Counted from the stretch's first letter, positions 54,902 through 63,841 are shown. The stretch: 64,000 nt of DNA from Desulfocicer vacuolatum DSM 3385 (GCF_900176365.1 NZ_FWXY01000001.1:372001-436000), one strand, 5' to 3'. The notes: generated by a model not told the origin, from the sequence alone. A program made the numbers and translations.

Positions 54902-54985
54902 AAATTTAACGAAATGATCCCACAAAAGGTTTGCCAGGCGCCCAGCTTCCTGCAAGCTTTGACCAATGGGATCAATCTTGTTCTA

Positions 54986-55020
54986 TTGGAACCTGAGTTT
55001 TCTCAGGTTCCAAATGTTTT
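54986..55020 (+). terminator. Intrinsic terminator after the B12-controlled porin
   Basis: TTGGAACCTGAG pairs perfectly with CTCAGGTTCCAA around a TTTT loop (54986-55013), followed by ATGTTTT. It separates the porin from the LarA-like gene, so the latter probably has its own promoter. Confidence 0.8.
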
Positions 55021-55106
55021 ACTTTACACGAGCCGGCCACAGTGCTAAAGGGACCAAAGAAAGACTGGTAAATAGAAGTTGCAAGCTTATTTGGCCGGAT
55101 ATGCAA

Positions 55107-55224
55107 GGCACCGGACATCCCACCGCCCCTCCGACGGACAATGGGTGCCCGCCCGGAACCGTAGACGGCCACGGCCCAATTGTCCGGTTCCCATTGCCCC
55201 TCGGGGGGCTCTGCTGGGGGTACT
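55107..55224 (+). repeat. Repeat family B copy
   Basis: CACCGCCCCTCCGACGGACA, GCCCGGAACCGTAGACGG, AATTGTCCGGTTCCCATTGC and CCCTCGGGGGG with the CTCTGCTGGGG tail. It ends about 35 bp before the LarA-like start. Confidence 0.75.
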
Positions 55225-55260
55225 TGAATACTACCCAATATCCGTTGCCCAGGAGAAGTA

Positions 55261-56544
55261 ATGCGCTATCCTGCCTATCTTGAAAAAAAATTTATCTTTC
55301 CAGATTTTTATCGTGTAAAGACAAATCATCTGCCCCGGGGCCTTAAAGACCCTGTCTCTGTTTTAAATGAAAAGTTAAAACAGGCGCTTTTGCAATCGGA
55401 CATCAAACCGGGCCACCGTGTGGCCATTGGCGTGGGCAGTCGAGGCATCGCCAACATATCCTCACTGGTAACGGCGCTTTGCCGGGGCATCCGGGAAATG
55501 GGTGCATCGCCTTTTATTATTCCTGCCATGGGCAGCCACGGAGGTGCCACCGCCACCGGCCAGACCCGGGTCCTTAAAAGATTGGGTATCACAGAAACCC
55601 TGTGCGGTGCCCCTGTTATATCTTCCATGGATGCGGATAAAATAGGAACGGTCATGGGCGATGTTCCAGTGTATTTTTCCCGGGATGCCCTTGCCATGGA
55701 CCACACCGTATGCATCAACCGCATCAAACCCCATACTAAATTCAAAGGTCCGGTGGAAAGCGGGCTGTACAAAATGCTGTGCATTGGTATGGGAAAGCAT
55801 AAAGGGGCGCTGGCCTACCACAATATGGCCTTGAAACATGGATTTTTCCCCTTGCTCAAGGCCATGGGCGATGAAATTATCCGTCAGAGCAATATCAGGT
55901 TTGGTGTGGCTGTGGTGGAGGATTGTTTTGACAATACCATGGCTGTTGAAACCGTTATGTCACCAAATTTTTTTGCAAGGGAAAGCAAGTTGCTGAATCT
56001 GGCCCGGAACAACTTTCCCCATCTTCCCTTTAAAGAACTTGATGTGCTTGTAATTGAACAGATCGGCAAGGAGATCAGCGGCTCAGGCATGGACCCCAAT
56101 GTTACGGGCCGAACATTTGATTTAATGGAGGATGATTTTTCAGAAAGTCTCCGGGTGGGACGCATTGCCATTTTAAATCTTTCCCAAAAAACCGCCGGCA
56201 ATGCCATTGGTCTTGGCAATGCCGACATCATCACAGAAAAGGTATTTCAATCTCTGGATTATGAGAGTACCATCATGAACGCCATGACCAGCATTTCATT
56301 GCGAAAGGCTTTTATTCCTGTTCGCCTTCCCAGCGATGAGAAGGCCATCCAGGCAGCCTTCAGCACCCTGGGGCCCATTGATCCTGTGGATGTGCGGGCT
56401 GTCATCATAAAGGATACCCTGCACGTGCAGGAGTTCCGGGCAAGCCAGGCCCTTTTACAAGATCTTGGGGCCATGGACAATGTCGACATATTGGAAAAAA
56501 CCCCTTTGCTGTTTGATGAAAATGAAAATATCCAAAACCACTGA
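55261..56544 (+). CDS. LarA-like (DUF2088) protein
   Basis: A cytoplasmic protein (427 residues, close to the length of lactate racemase LarA) with the DUF2088 N-terminal domain: AIGVGSRGIANISSLV, IIPAMGSHGGATATGQ and RIKPHTKFKGPVESG followed by LYKMLCIGMGKHKGALAYH. LarA itself uses a nickel-pincer cofactor, but many family members have other or unknown substrates and the Ni ligands cannot be confirmed here. AGGAG precedes the ATG. The Fe-S/LuxR gene follows 26 bp later and may be cotranscribed. Confidence 0.75.
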   Translation: MRYPAYLEKKFIFPDFYRVKTNHLPRGLKDPVSVLNEKLKQALLQSDIKPGHRVAIGVGSRGIANISSLVTALCRGIREMGASPFIIPAMGSHGGATATGQTRVLKRLGITETLCGAPVISSMDADKIGTVMGDVPVYFSRDALAMDHTVCINRIKPHTKFKGPVESGLYKMLCIGMGKHKGALAYHNMALKHGFFPLLKAMGDEIIRQSNIRFGVAVVEDCFDNTMAVETVMSPNFFARESKLLNLARNNFPHLPFKELDVLVIEQIGKEISGSGMDPNVTGRTFDLMEDDFSESLRVGRIAILNLSQKTAGNAIGLGNADIITEKVFQSLDYESTIMNAMTSISLRKAFIPVRLPSDEKAIQAAFSTLGPIDPVDVRAVIIKDTLHVQEFRASQALLQDLGAMDNVDILEKTPLLFDENENIQNH

Positions 56545-56570
56545 TAGTAGTTAAAGCCGTTGGAGAGTCT

Positions 56571-57422
56571 ATGAATAAAATAAAAATCAATTCTTCCGAC
56601 ATCTTCATAGATGGGAATATGGCCAAACCGGGATCGGGAAACAAAGATTCAATCATGGCTGTTTTCTACTTTGAAAACGATCTTGCTTTTTTATTTCCTT
56701 ATATCAATGCCGTTGCAACGGGTGCTGAACTTTATGAAAATCCGGCGTTCATTCGATTCATATTAAATAAAGTGCATTGTGTTGTTTATCCTGGGCGCTG
56801 TCTTGTAACCCCTTTGAAAAATCGAGAACATGTAGAAAAAATCAAAAAGGACATTCTTTTTTTTTTAAATGATATCTTTGAGAAAAAGAACAAGATTACC
56901 CCCAAATTTAAACTATTCCAGCCCATACCCATAACCACTATTTTAAAACTTCTACCAAAGACCAATTGCGGAGACTGTGGATTTAACACCTGCGTGGCCT
57001 TTGCCGCCATGGTTTCCAGGCAGAGAACAGCGCCCTCCAGATGCCCGCATATCGGTTTACCGTTAAAAGAGCAGGTAACCTATCCGGTCTATGATGATAC
57101 CGGCACCCGGGTTTCCTCCATCACCATAGATGTTGACACATCAAATGCCCATGATGATTCCCCCCTCCCCTATAAAAAGACAACTATTCTTCAAACTAAA
57201 ACACTTAATGCCGCAAATTCATCCTTGCCGTCTGCCCTCACAAAAAGAGAACTTCAAGTATTATCCATGATAGGAGCCGGTCTTACAAATAAGGAAATCT
57301 CAAACCGGCTGCATATAAGCGCTCACACGGTTAAAAGCCATGTTGTCAATATCTTTAACAAACTGGGGGTGAACCATAGAACCCAGGCAGTGGTATGGGC
57401 GGCTCGCAATGAATTAATTTAA
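56571..57422 (+). CDS. Fe-S domain and LuxR-type HTH fusion regulator
   Basis: A 283-residue protein joining three parts. An N-terminal domain (about 25-110) is unassigned. A corrinoid-type four-cysteine Fe-S motif (about 130-160) reads LPKTNCGDCGFNTCVAFA and then RCPHIG, as in the 4Fe-4S domain of corrinoid Fe-S proteins. A C-terminal LuxR helix-turn-helix (about 220-283) reads LTKRELQVLSMIGAGLTNKE, ISNRLHISAHTVKSH and NKLGVNHRTQAVVWAA. No receiver domain is present, so the signal is probably redox or metal at the cluster. GGAGAG supports the start. Its targets may include the neighbouring DUF3786 and LarA-like genes. Confidence 0.85.
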   Translation: MNKIKINSSDIFIDGNMAKPGSGNKDSIMAVFYFENDLAFLFPYINAVATGAELYENPAFIRFILNKVHCVVYPGRCLVTPLKNREHVEKIKKDILFFLNDIFEKKNKITPKFKLFQPIPITTILKLLPKTNCGDCGFNTCVAFAAMVSRQRTAPSRCPHIGLPLKEQVTYPVYDDTGTRVSSITIDVDTSNAHDDSPLPYKKTTILQTKTLNAANSSLPSALTKRELQVLSMIGAGLTNKEISNRLHISAHTVKSHVVNIFNKLGVNHRTQAVVWAARNELI

Positions 57423-57437
57423 CTTCAGATAATTTTT

Positions 57438-57640
57438 ACTCAACTTTCGGTGTTCGCATTTCGTGGTGGGGTCAGTTTCGTGGTGGGGTCAGGCTTTCGT
57501 TATTGACATTATCGAGGCTTTTTTCGCTGGCAAAGGCCTTGGTCGATAACATCAATAACAAAAGCCTGACCCCGTCGGCACACTGAGCCCATCGGTACAT
57601 TTAAAAATGCCGGCTTTGAAATGAAGCCCGAAAGTTGAAA
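57438..57640 (+). mobile_element. RAYT/REP-like MITE, left copy
   Basis: It starts CAACTTTCGGTG and ends CCGAAAGTTG as inverted ends, with an inner palindrome GGGGTCAGGCTTTCG / AAAAGCCTGACCCC around GTTATTGAC and ATAACATCAATAAC. It differs from the 58742 copy by a short extra GTGGGGTCAG duplication. GGGGTCAGGC palindromes are typical of repeats moved by RAYT transposases; none is encoded here. Confidence 0.75.
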
Positions 57641-57643
57641 TTT

Positions 57644-57732
57644 TTATATGAAATACTCCGCAAACCGGGGATGTATTTCAAGCTTTGTTGGGGGTAGAGC
57701 CGGATCAAAATACAGCCTGCCCATGACAGTTA
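57644..57732 (-). repeat. Repeat family A copy next to the MITE
   Basis: On the minus strand: AACTGTCATGGGCAGGC, then GATCCGGCTCTACCCCC, then GAAATACAT and GGTTTGCGGAGTATTTCATA. It abuts the right end of the 57438 element, completing a 480-bp gap made wholly of repeats. Confidence 0.65.
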
Positions 57733-57903
57733 ATTTCTGACATCTCTTATTCCCGTTTGACACCTTCCAGCGCAATAATGAATTTTTCATTTTTTTTATC
57801 TCCCCCCCCTTTTGGGTGATGTTTTTTAACCCAATCTCTTTTATTTTGTAATCCTGAGCAGCTGTTGGGCAAAACAATTTTTAATTTTGACCAAGGAGTG
57901 AAT

Positions 57904-58719
57904 ATGCGTTCTTTTGCAAATGCCATGGATGTCTTCAGGCTTCTTGAAAAAACCAATTGCAGGAAATGTAATGAAAAAACATGTCTTGCCTTTGCCTCCA
58001 AAGTTTTCCTGGGACAAAAAACTTTGGATTTATGCCCTTTCATAAATCAGGAAATCCTGGGGCAATACCAAGAACAACAAAGCAAAACAAATGGAATTGA
58101 GACAGAGTTCACGCTGTTTGACCTTAAAAATGAAATCAAAAAATGTAATTTGGAATTATCAGCAAAAAGAGTGGGAGGTATTTTCTCAAACGACAGGCTC
58201 ACCATCAAAATATTTGGTAAACCTTTTTCCATTGCATCCAATGGTAAAATGTTTTCGGATATCCATATCAATTCTTTTATCGCGGCGCCTATTTTGGAAT
58301 ATGTACTTCATTGTAAAGGAGTTCCTTTGACAAACAAGTGGATATCGTTCCGGGAACTTCAAGGTGGTCAGGAAATGAATGGTTTGTTTGTAAAAACATC
58401 GGAAGAACCATTGAAAAAAATAGCAGATAGATATCCCAGTCTATTTGAAGATTTAATGGTCATCTTTAATGGCAAAAAGATCGAAAACGGTTATGAATCT
58501 GATATTTCACTGGTACTATACCCCTTACCCAGACTTCCCATACGCATATCTTACTGGAAGCCTGAAGACGGAATGTCCTCGGATTTGCGCATATTTTTTG
58601 ATTCATCTGCTGATATGAACGCCAAGTTGAATGTTGTTTACAGATTAAGCGCCGGTATCGTAAGAATGTTTGAAAAAATTTCCAAGAAACACGGTATCCC
58701 GGAATCAGTGGTGGCTTAG
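57904..58719 (+). CDS. DUF3786 protein with N-terminal Fe-S domain
   Basis: A 271-residue protein. The N-terminus (about 5-50) has a corrinoid-type four-cysteine motif KTNCRKCNEKTCLAFA with a fourth Cys in LDLCPF. The rest is DUF3786 (GGIFSNDRLTIKIFGKPF, WISFRELQGGQEMN, DISLVLYPLPRLPIRISYW). The ATG at 57904 has AAGGAG upstream. DUF3786 is often seen near corrinoid or one-carbon genes; its role is unknown. The gene is bracketed by two copies of the same MITE. Confidence 0.8.
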   Translation: MRSFANAMDVFRLLEKTNCRKCNEKTCLAFASKVFLGQKTLDLCPFINQEILGQYQEQQSKTNGIETEFTLFDLKNEIKKCNLELSAKRVGGIFSNDRLTIKIFGKPFSIASNGKMFSDIHINSFIAAPILEYVLHCKGVPLTNKWISFRELQGGQEMNGLFVKTSEEPLKKIADRYPSLFEDLMVIFNGKKIENGYESDISLVLYPLPRLPIRISYWKPEDGMSSDLRIFFDSSADMNAKLNVVYRLSAGIVRMFEKISKKHGIPESVVA

Positions 58720-58741
58720 AAATTAACTTACATTGGATTTA

Positions 58742-58918
58742 AAACTCAACTTTCGGTGTTCGCATTTCGTGGTGGGGTCAGGCTTTCGTTATTGACATTA
58801 TCGAGGCTTTTTTCGTTGGCAAAGGCCTTGGTCGATAACATCAATAACAAAAGCCTGACCCCGTCGGCACACTGAGCCCATCGGTACATTTAAAAATAAA
58901 GCCCGAAAGTTGAGTTTA
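58742..58918 (+). mobile_element. RAYT/REP-like MITE, right copy
   Basis: Perfect 15-bp inverted ends AAACTCAACTTTCGG (58742-58756) and CCGAAAGTTGAGTTT (58903-58917). The inner palindrome GGGGTCAGGCTTTCG / AAAAGCCTGACCCC is nearly identical to that of the 57438 copy, in the same orientation. Confidence 0.8.
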
Positions 58919-58944
58919 AAAGATAAGTCCAAGGAGAGGAACTC

Positions 58945-59577
58945 ATGCTTCAACGCTCTGCAATATTTGATCAAAATTATGACAGCTATGTGGAACAACT
59001 CGCCAAAATAAATTTTAAATCCATTAAGACAATACTTGGGATAGCATGTCATGGTGACCAGGCCCAAATTCATTTTTTAAATCACAAATATCTGATTTCA
59101 AAAAATGGAATTAAAAATTCTTCCGGTAACAGACCTGACTATCGAATCTGTGTTATACTTGCAAAATATATTTTATTATGCCCCAGCCAAATACACCTTG
59201 ACACAAAATGGGTATCTTTTAAGGATTTCAAACGAACCTCTCACTTTACAAACACAAATTTTTTTGCCAGCGACACACAGTCTGTAATGGTCAAACATTT
59301 TTCAGGCAGACTTAAAGCACTTTTTAATATAAGTAAAAAACTGGGTGGTGTTCCCCATAAAATGGAGACACCATATGATCTGTCAGTGCAATTTAACGTC
59401 CTCCCCCGGATGTCTCTGCTTCTGCTTTTCAATGACAGTGATGAGGATTTTCCGGCCCATTGCAATGTGCTTTTCCCCAAACATGCGGAATTCTACCTTG
59501 ACCCGGAGTCACTGGCCGTGACAAGTGCAGTACTTGCAAACAGTTTGATCGAAACCGACCAGACGTGGAGCGACTAA
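58945..59577 (+). CDS. DUF3786 protein without Fe-S domain
   Basis: A 210-residue DUF3786 protein related to the C-terminal part of the preceding gene product. Both have the AKYILLCPSQ/EYVLHCKG-like, WVSFKDF/WISFRELQ and LPRMSLLLLF/LPRLPIRI blocks. No cysteine motif at the N-terminus. GGAGAGG lies ahead of the ATG. It is probably a paralogue that lost, or never had, the Fe-S part; the function is unknown. Confidence 0.78.
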   Translation: MLQRSAIFDQNYDSYVEQLAKINFKSIKTILGIACHGDQAQIHFLNHKYLISKNGIKNSSGNRPDYRICVILAKYILLCPSQIHLDTKWVSFKDFKRTSHFTNTNFFASDTQSVMVKHFSGRLKALFNISKKLGGVPHKMETPYDLSVQFNVLPRMSLLLLFNDSDEDFPAHCNVLFPKHAEFYLDPESLAVTSAVLANSLIETDQTWSD

Positions 59578-59687
59578 ATCATCCACTTCTGTTTACCGGA
59601 TTTTGCAGGGATCCGGGATCGTAATTTGAATATTTTGTAAGCCTGTGCGGTTAAGCATGAACTTTGCATCCGCACAGGCTGAACCTA

Positions 59688-60584
59688 TCAGATAATAAGC
59701 CGTTCCATTTCAAAAAACAACTCCTGCTCCCGGATAATACCGCCGGTTTTACCGGATATCGTTACAATGAGACGTCTCTGATTTGCTTCCAGCATGAGAT
59801 AGGCCGCTTCCATTAAATTTGCCTGACCGTCAATGGAGGCAGGGGAAGGTGACATCACCTGAGAGAGACTGGTATTCCCCATCTGTTGGATACCCATGGT
59901 GAACATGCCTTTCCAAAACATGGGAGAATATTCAATGCTGTCTGCCAGGGAGGGTTTGGGGGCGGAAAGATACCCCGGCATCACCATTTCCATGAGATCC
60001 CGGATGGTGAGAATGCCCTTGACCTGTTCATTACTGTCCACCACAAGAATGGAGCGATGCCCTGTCTCCATAAGACGACTGGTGGCCATCTGGGTAATAA
60101 ACGATCTTTTAAGGCGAATAACGGCCTCTTTAACGCTTTTGTCCTCCCGGATGGTGGAATACTCTGCAATGGGAATCATGATATCTGCCACACTGCGCTC
60201 CCGGGGAAGTTTGTTCTTATCTTTAAGGTGATGGGCTTCCTTTATTTTTTCAGCCAAAAGATTGATGTCACAGGGTTTGCTCAAATAGTCAAAGGCCCCC
60301 CCGGCCAGGGCTTCCTTTGCCGAGGGCATGGCACCGTGGCCAGTGAGCATGATCACCGGCAGATGGGGGTTTATCTCCTTGATTTTTGCCAGGGTTTCAT
60401 GACCGTCCATGCCGGGCATTTTAATATCCAGAATCACCACATCCGGGGCCTGGTCCATTTTTGCCAGGGCATCTTCTCCACTGTCTGCCAGAATGGTTTC
60501 AAATCCCTTGCCATTGAGAATTTTTTTGGTGGTGTCACGAAATCGTTTTTCGTCATCCACCATTAATACTTTTATCTGACTCAT
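59688..60584 (-). CDS. Response regulator with CBS-domain output
   Basis: A 298-residue protein with REC (about 1-120; VLMVDDEKRF, VVILDIKMPGMDGHE, YLSKP) followed by a pair of CBS domains (about 140-295; VADIMIPIAEYSTI, HRSILVVDSNEQVKGILTIR, LSQVMSPSPASIDGQ). CBS pairs usually bind adenine nucleotides, so this may combine phosphorylation with energy state. It has no DNA-binding domain. The ATG at 60584 has AAGGAG upstream. It is the last gene of the anion-transport cluster. Confidence 0.88.
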   Translation of the reverse strand: MSQIKVLMVDDEKRFRDTTKKILNGKGFETILADSGEDALAKMDQAPDVVILDIKMPGMDGHETLAKIKEINPHLPVIMLTGHGAMPSAKEALAGGAFDYLSKPCDINLLAEKIKEAHHLKDKNKLPRERSVADIMIPIAEYSTIREDKSVKEAVIRLKRSFITQMATSRLMETGHRSILVVDSNEQVKGILTIRDLMEMVMPGYLSAPKPSLADSIEYSPMFWKGMFTMGIQQMGNTSLSQVMSPSPASIDGQANLMEAAYLMLEANQRRLIVTISGKTGGIIREQELFFEMERLII

Positions 60585-60635
60585 CGTTACCGTCTCCTTG
60601 ATGTTCACTTGATGATTAAATTGTCCACCGCTTCC

Positions 60636-61166
60636 CTACCCCGTGGCTCCAAAGGCCACAATGGCTGAATATAAAAGGCAAACTTGTATAAAAACCGACA
60701 CTGAAACCACCCAGAAGGCCCTTTTGCCAGTGAGGCCAAAGCTGTGTTTAAACCCTGTGTACAGCAGCCACCATCGCCATGGCTCTGTGAACCACAACAT
60801 AAAAGGAAGCCAGGAAAGAAAAAACGTAATGCCCGAAGAAAATGCATAGATACTGAGCACCCCGGAAAAAACTTCTTTTTTCCCTGCCAGCATCATCAGG
60901 GTCACATGGCCGATGACGGCAGAAATCAAAACGATTCCCAGGGCATTCATGAAAAACACCATGCCCATAATCCCCACCGACTGCCCATGGGTCCCGGTGA
61001 GGAGGCTTGCCGCTGCATAAAACAAACTGCTGAGCACCATGAAGCCCCAGGTGGTTCTTTTTGTGGATTTCTTTGGCAATTCCATGAAAAATTGTCCAGG
61101 CTCGATCAACAGCTGAACAATGGCATAAGCATAGAACTGATAATTTTTGATGCTGAAGTTAAACAT
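60636..61166 (-). CDS. Yip1-like membrane protein
   Basis: A 176-residue polytopic protein with about five helices and the Yip1-family pattern: an N-terminal amphipathic LIEPGQFFMELPKK, the core VFFMNALGIVLISAVIGHVT and LSIYAFSSGITFFLSWLPFM. The function in bacteria is unclear. It sits between the 49-residue membrane protein and the REC-CBS gene, in the same orientation. Confidence 0.7.
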   Translation of the reverse strand: MFNFSIKNYQFYAYAIVQLLIEPGQFFMELPKKSTKRTTWGFMVLSSLFYAAASLLTGTHGQSVGIMGMVFFMNALGIVLISAVIGHVTLMMLAGKKEVFSGVLSIYAFSSGITFFLSWLPFMLWFTEPWRWWLLYTGFKHSFGLTGKRAFWVVSVSVFIQVCLLYSAIVAFGATG

Positions 61167-61235
61167 TGTCCTGCACCTTTTCCCATTATTCCAGCCTGAA
61201 CAGATGAAGTGCCGTCTCCGTCAGGGCATGGCTGT

Positions 61236-61385
61236 TTAAGTTATTTTTACAATAATGCCGGCCAGAAGCATCATGACGGTCATGTAAAAGAAGAATTTAC
61301 GTTCTGCCTCTCTGGAAAATCTTATTTCTCCATTTGCAAACAGTTTTTTCCATGAACCGCCGAGGTTGCTTTGTTGTTTTTTCAT
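61236..61385 (-). CDS. 49-residue single-pass membrane protein
   Basis: A small frame with a basic, polar N-terminal half (MKKQQSNLGG, then SWKKLFANGEIRFSREAERK) and one C-terminal helix (FFFYMTVMMLLAGIIVKIT). It lies between the DASS transporter (132 bp upstream) and the Yip1-like gene in one direction, which makes a subunit or regulator of the transporter plausible. The ribosome site is weak. Confidence 0.55.
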   Translation of the reverse strand: MKKQQSNLGGSWKKLFANGEIRFSREAERKFFFYMTVMMLLAGIIVKIT

Positions 61386-61517
61386 GATTTAATTCCATTC
61401 TCATGAGTCCGAAGTTCTCATTTCCCATACCACATGGGAAATGTTCAATTTCAAAATAACAGATTATGTGGCGTCAAACTGGAAAACTTATGACCGACGC
61501 GTCCCGTTCAAAAAGGG

Positions 61518-63365
61518 TTAAAAACCGGGCATACCGCCAAATCCCCTGAAGGTCCAGTAAACACCGGTGAGCAGCAGCAACACCACATTGGCAAAAAAGA
61601 ACAGCGGGATGCCGGCCCTGAGATAATCCTTGGGCTCAAGATAACCGCTGGCATAAACAATGGCATTGGGCGGTGTGCCGATGATCAGACAATAGGCAAA
61701 GGAAGAAGAGATGGCCGTTGCCATGGCCATGAAGGGCAGATAAGTGGTGCCGGGATGCACCATACCGGCCATGTTAAGGGTTATGGGACCCACAGATGCC
61801 GCAGCAGGACCGTCGGCCATGAGGTTGGTTAAAATGGAGGTTAAGCCGTTACTGACGGCAAGAAGAGGAAGCCCGCCTTCCATGCCAAATTGAGACAGAA
61901 AATCAATGACAGATCGTGCCAGCCAATAGGCAGCCCCGGTTTGATCCAGCACCCGGCCAAAAATAATGGCACCGGCATAGAGCCACACAACCCCCCAGTC
62001 CACTTTTTCCTGGTAATCCCGCCAATTCACCACACCGGTGAGGATATATCCCACAGCACCGGCAACGGCAATGACGCCAATCCCCAGACGAACGGGGTAG
62101 ATACCCAGATTGTAAAAGGATTTTTCTGTGAACCACCCAAACACCATGATGATAAAAATTATCAAGGCCCAGATCTGCTGCTTGTTCCATCCCCCCATCT
62201 TACCGATTTCCGTCCTTAAATGTTCCATGGCCGGGGCCAGGGACACCACCCGGGGTTTAAACCTGAAATTAATAACAATCCAGGACACCGGAATCATGAG
62301 AATGAGAAAGGGAAAACAATAGGTGACCCACTGGAAATAACCGATATCCACGCCAAACATATCCGTTAGATAGGTCATCATGATCACGTTTCTGGCACCC
62401 CCTGAAGGAGCACCGGGGCCGCCGATGTTACAGGCCATGGCAATGCTGATCATGAGCATTTTGGCAAGCTCTGTATCCTCCGGCACCTCCCGGGTGAGGC
62501 TGTTCTGGTATAAAAGCATGCCAATGGGAAGAAACATGGCTGCCAGGGCATGGTCGGAAATAAATGCGGCCAGGGGGCTGATGATGAGAAAAAATATCAG
62601 GGTGATCCACTTAATATTGGGCACGGCCAGTTTTTTAAACATCATCAAACACACCCGTTTATCCACCCCGGTTTTGACAAAAGCCGCTGCAAACATCAAG
62701 CTTCCCATGATAAACCAGCAGGCATCACTCCAATAGAGCATGGCCACTTCTTTTCTGGAAAGCACGCCTGTGAACACAAGAATCAGCCCAATGCAAAAGG
62801 CCACGGCAGGCAGGGGAATGCATTCGGTTAAGAAGCAAAACACCACAAAGAGCCCCATGGCAATGGCCACCTTGATCTCCCATGCGCCTTTATCTGCGGC
62901 TTTTTTGTCACTTCCGGTCTGATCTTCGTATTTGAGCCCATCCTTTCGCAGCACCAGGGCACTTTTCATGATGGTGTGAAAATCCTTATCTGTGACATGA
63001 TCCTTGATATAGGCCCGGGCCTTGTCAAAGTTGGTTTCATTTACCTCTATTTTATATTTATTACACCATTTGGCATTTCGCTTGAGAAAGCGATCTTTTT
63101 GCAATGCACCAATGCGCATGTTCTGTTCCATGATTTTGGCCGTGAGCAGCTGCCATTGTTCCACCTCTGTGCTTTTTTGCTGGAACAACACCATGGTAAG
63201 ATGGTTAACCACTGCCTTGGGACCCACATTGTACTCCATGCCCACATCTTTCATGCCATGGGGAGTTGGCATCACCAGAACCACGAAAAAGAGAATAACC
63301 GGGATGATAAACAGCTTCCAGTTGATGTACTTGTCATATCCGGTGACCGGCTTTGATTTTTTCAT
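61518..63365 (-). CDS. DASS/SLC13-family anion:sodium symporter
   Basis: A 615-residue polytopic inner-membrane transporter of the divalent anion:Na+ symporter family. The two helical-hairpin sites are recognisable: IGGPGAPSGGARNVIMM in the first half and MADGPAAASVGPITLNMAG with IIGTPPNAIVYASGY in the second. It has an unusual ~110-residue soluble insertion after the first helix (about 35-150, charged, NHLTMVLFQQKSTEVEQW). The likely substrates are dicarboxylates or sulfate; which one is not shown. It follows a response regulator and partial kinase, its probable regulators. Confidence 0.88.
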   Translation of the reverse strand: MKKSKPVTGYDKYINWKLFIIPVILFFVVLVMPTPHGMKDVGMEYNVGPKAVVNHLTMVLFQQKSTEVEQWQLLTAKIMEQNMRIGALQKDRFLKRNAKWCNKYKIEVNETNFDKARAYIKDHVTDKDFHTIMKSALVLRKDGLKYEDQTGSDKKAADKGAWEIKVAIAMGLFVVFCFLTECIPLPAVAFCIGLILVFTGVLSRKEVAMLYWSDACWFIMGSLMFAAAFVKTGVDKRVCLMMFKKLAVPNIKWITLIFFLIISPLAAFISDHALAAMFLPIGMLLYQNSLTREVPEDTELAKMLMISIAMACNIGGPGAPSGGARNVIMMTYLTDMFGVDIGYFQWVTYCFPFLILMIPVSWIVINFRFKPRVVSLAPAMEHLRTEIGKMGGWNKQQIWALIIFIIMVFGWFTEKSFYNLGIYPVRLGIGVIAVAGAVGYILTGVVNWRDYQEKVDWGVVWLYAGAIIFGRVLDQTGAAYWLARSVIDFLSQFGMEGGLPLLAVSNGLTSILTNLMADGPAAASVGPITLNMAGMVHPGTTYLPFMAMATAISSSFAYCLIIGTPPNAIVYASGYLEPKDYLRAGIPLFFFANVVLLLLTGVYWTFRGFGGMPGF

Positions 63366-63388
63366 TTATCAACCTCCAAAAATAAATT

Positions 63389-63841
63389 TTATGCTTCATC
63401 GTCCTTGAGAATTTCCCGGGGGGATCGCATGAATTTCTTGGTCTGGGCCGCCCGGATTTTCTCTTCCAGACGCTGTCTTTTCTCATAGGCTTCTTCTGCT
63501 TTTTCAATGATCTCATCAATGTCAGCCGGTTTCATGAGATAATCCGTGGCCCCGGATTTCAACCCGTCAATGGCAGAATCCACTGTGGCATGCCCTGTGA
63601 GCATCACCACCTCCACCAGGGGATGGTGCTGTTTGATGGCCTTTAAGGTTTGGTTACCGTCCATGCCGGGCATTTTAACATCCAGTATCACCACATGAAT
63701 AATTCGTTTTTGAAGTGTTTCCAAAGCTTCCTGACCACTGCTTGCCACGGCCACGGCATACCCTTTTTTTTCCATGAGCCGTTTGGTTGTTTTCAGGTAT
63801 CTTTCTTCGTCATCCACCAATAAAAGTTTCATTTTTTCCAA
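63389..63841 (-). CDS. Single-domain response regulator
   Basis: A 150-residue CheY-like receiver (LLLVDDEERYLKTTKR, VVILDVKMPGMDGNQ, VVMLTGHATVDSA and YLMKP), then a short charged helical tail, with no output domain. A TTG start at 63841 has a strong GGAGG site at good spacing; ATG 63832 is the alternative. It lies between a histidine kinase end and the transporter, so it is probably the kinase's partner. Confidence 0.88.
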   Translation of the reverse strand: MEKMKLLLVDDEERYLKTTKRLMEKKGYAVAVASSGQEALETLQKRIIHVVILDVKMPGMDGNQTLKAIKQHHPLVEVVMLTGHATVDSAIDGLKSGATDYLMKPADIDEIIEKAEEAYEKRQRLEEKIRAAQTKKFMRSPREILKDDEA

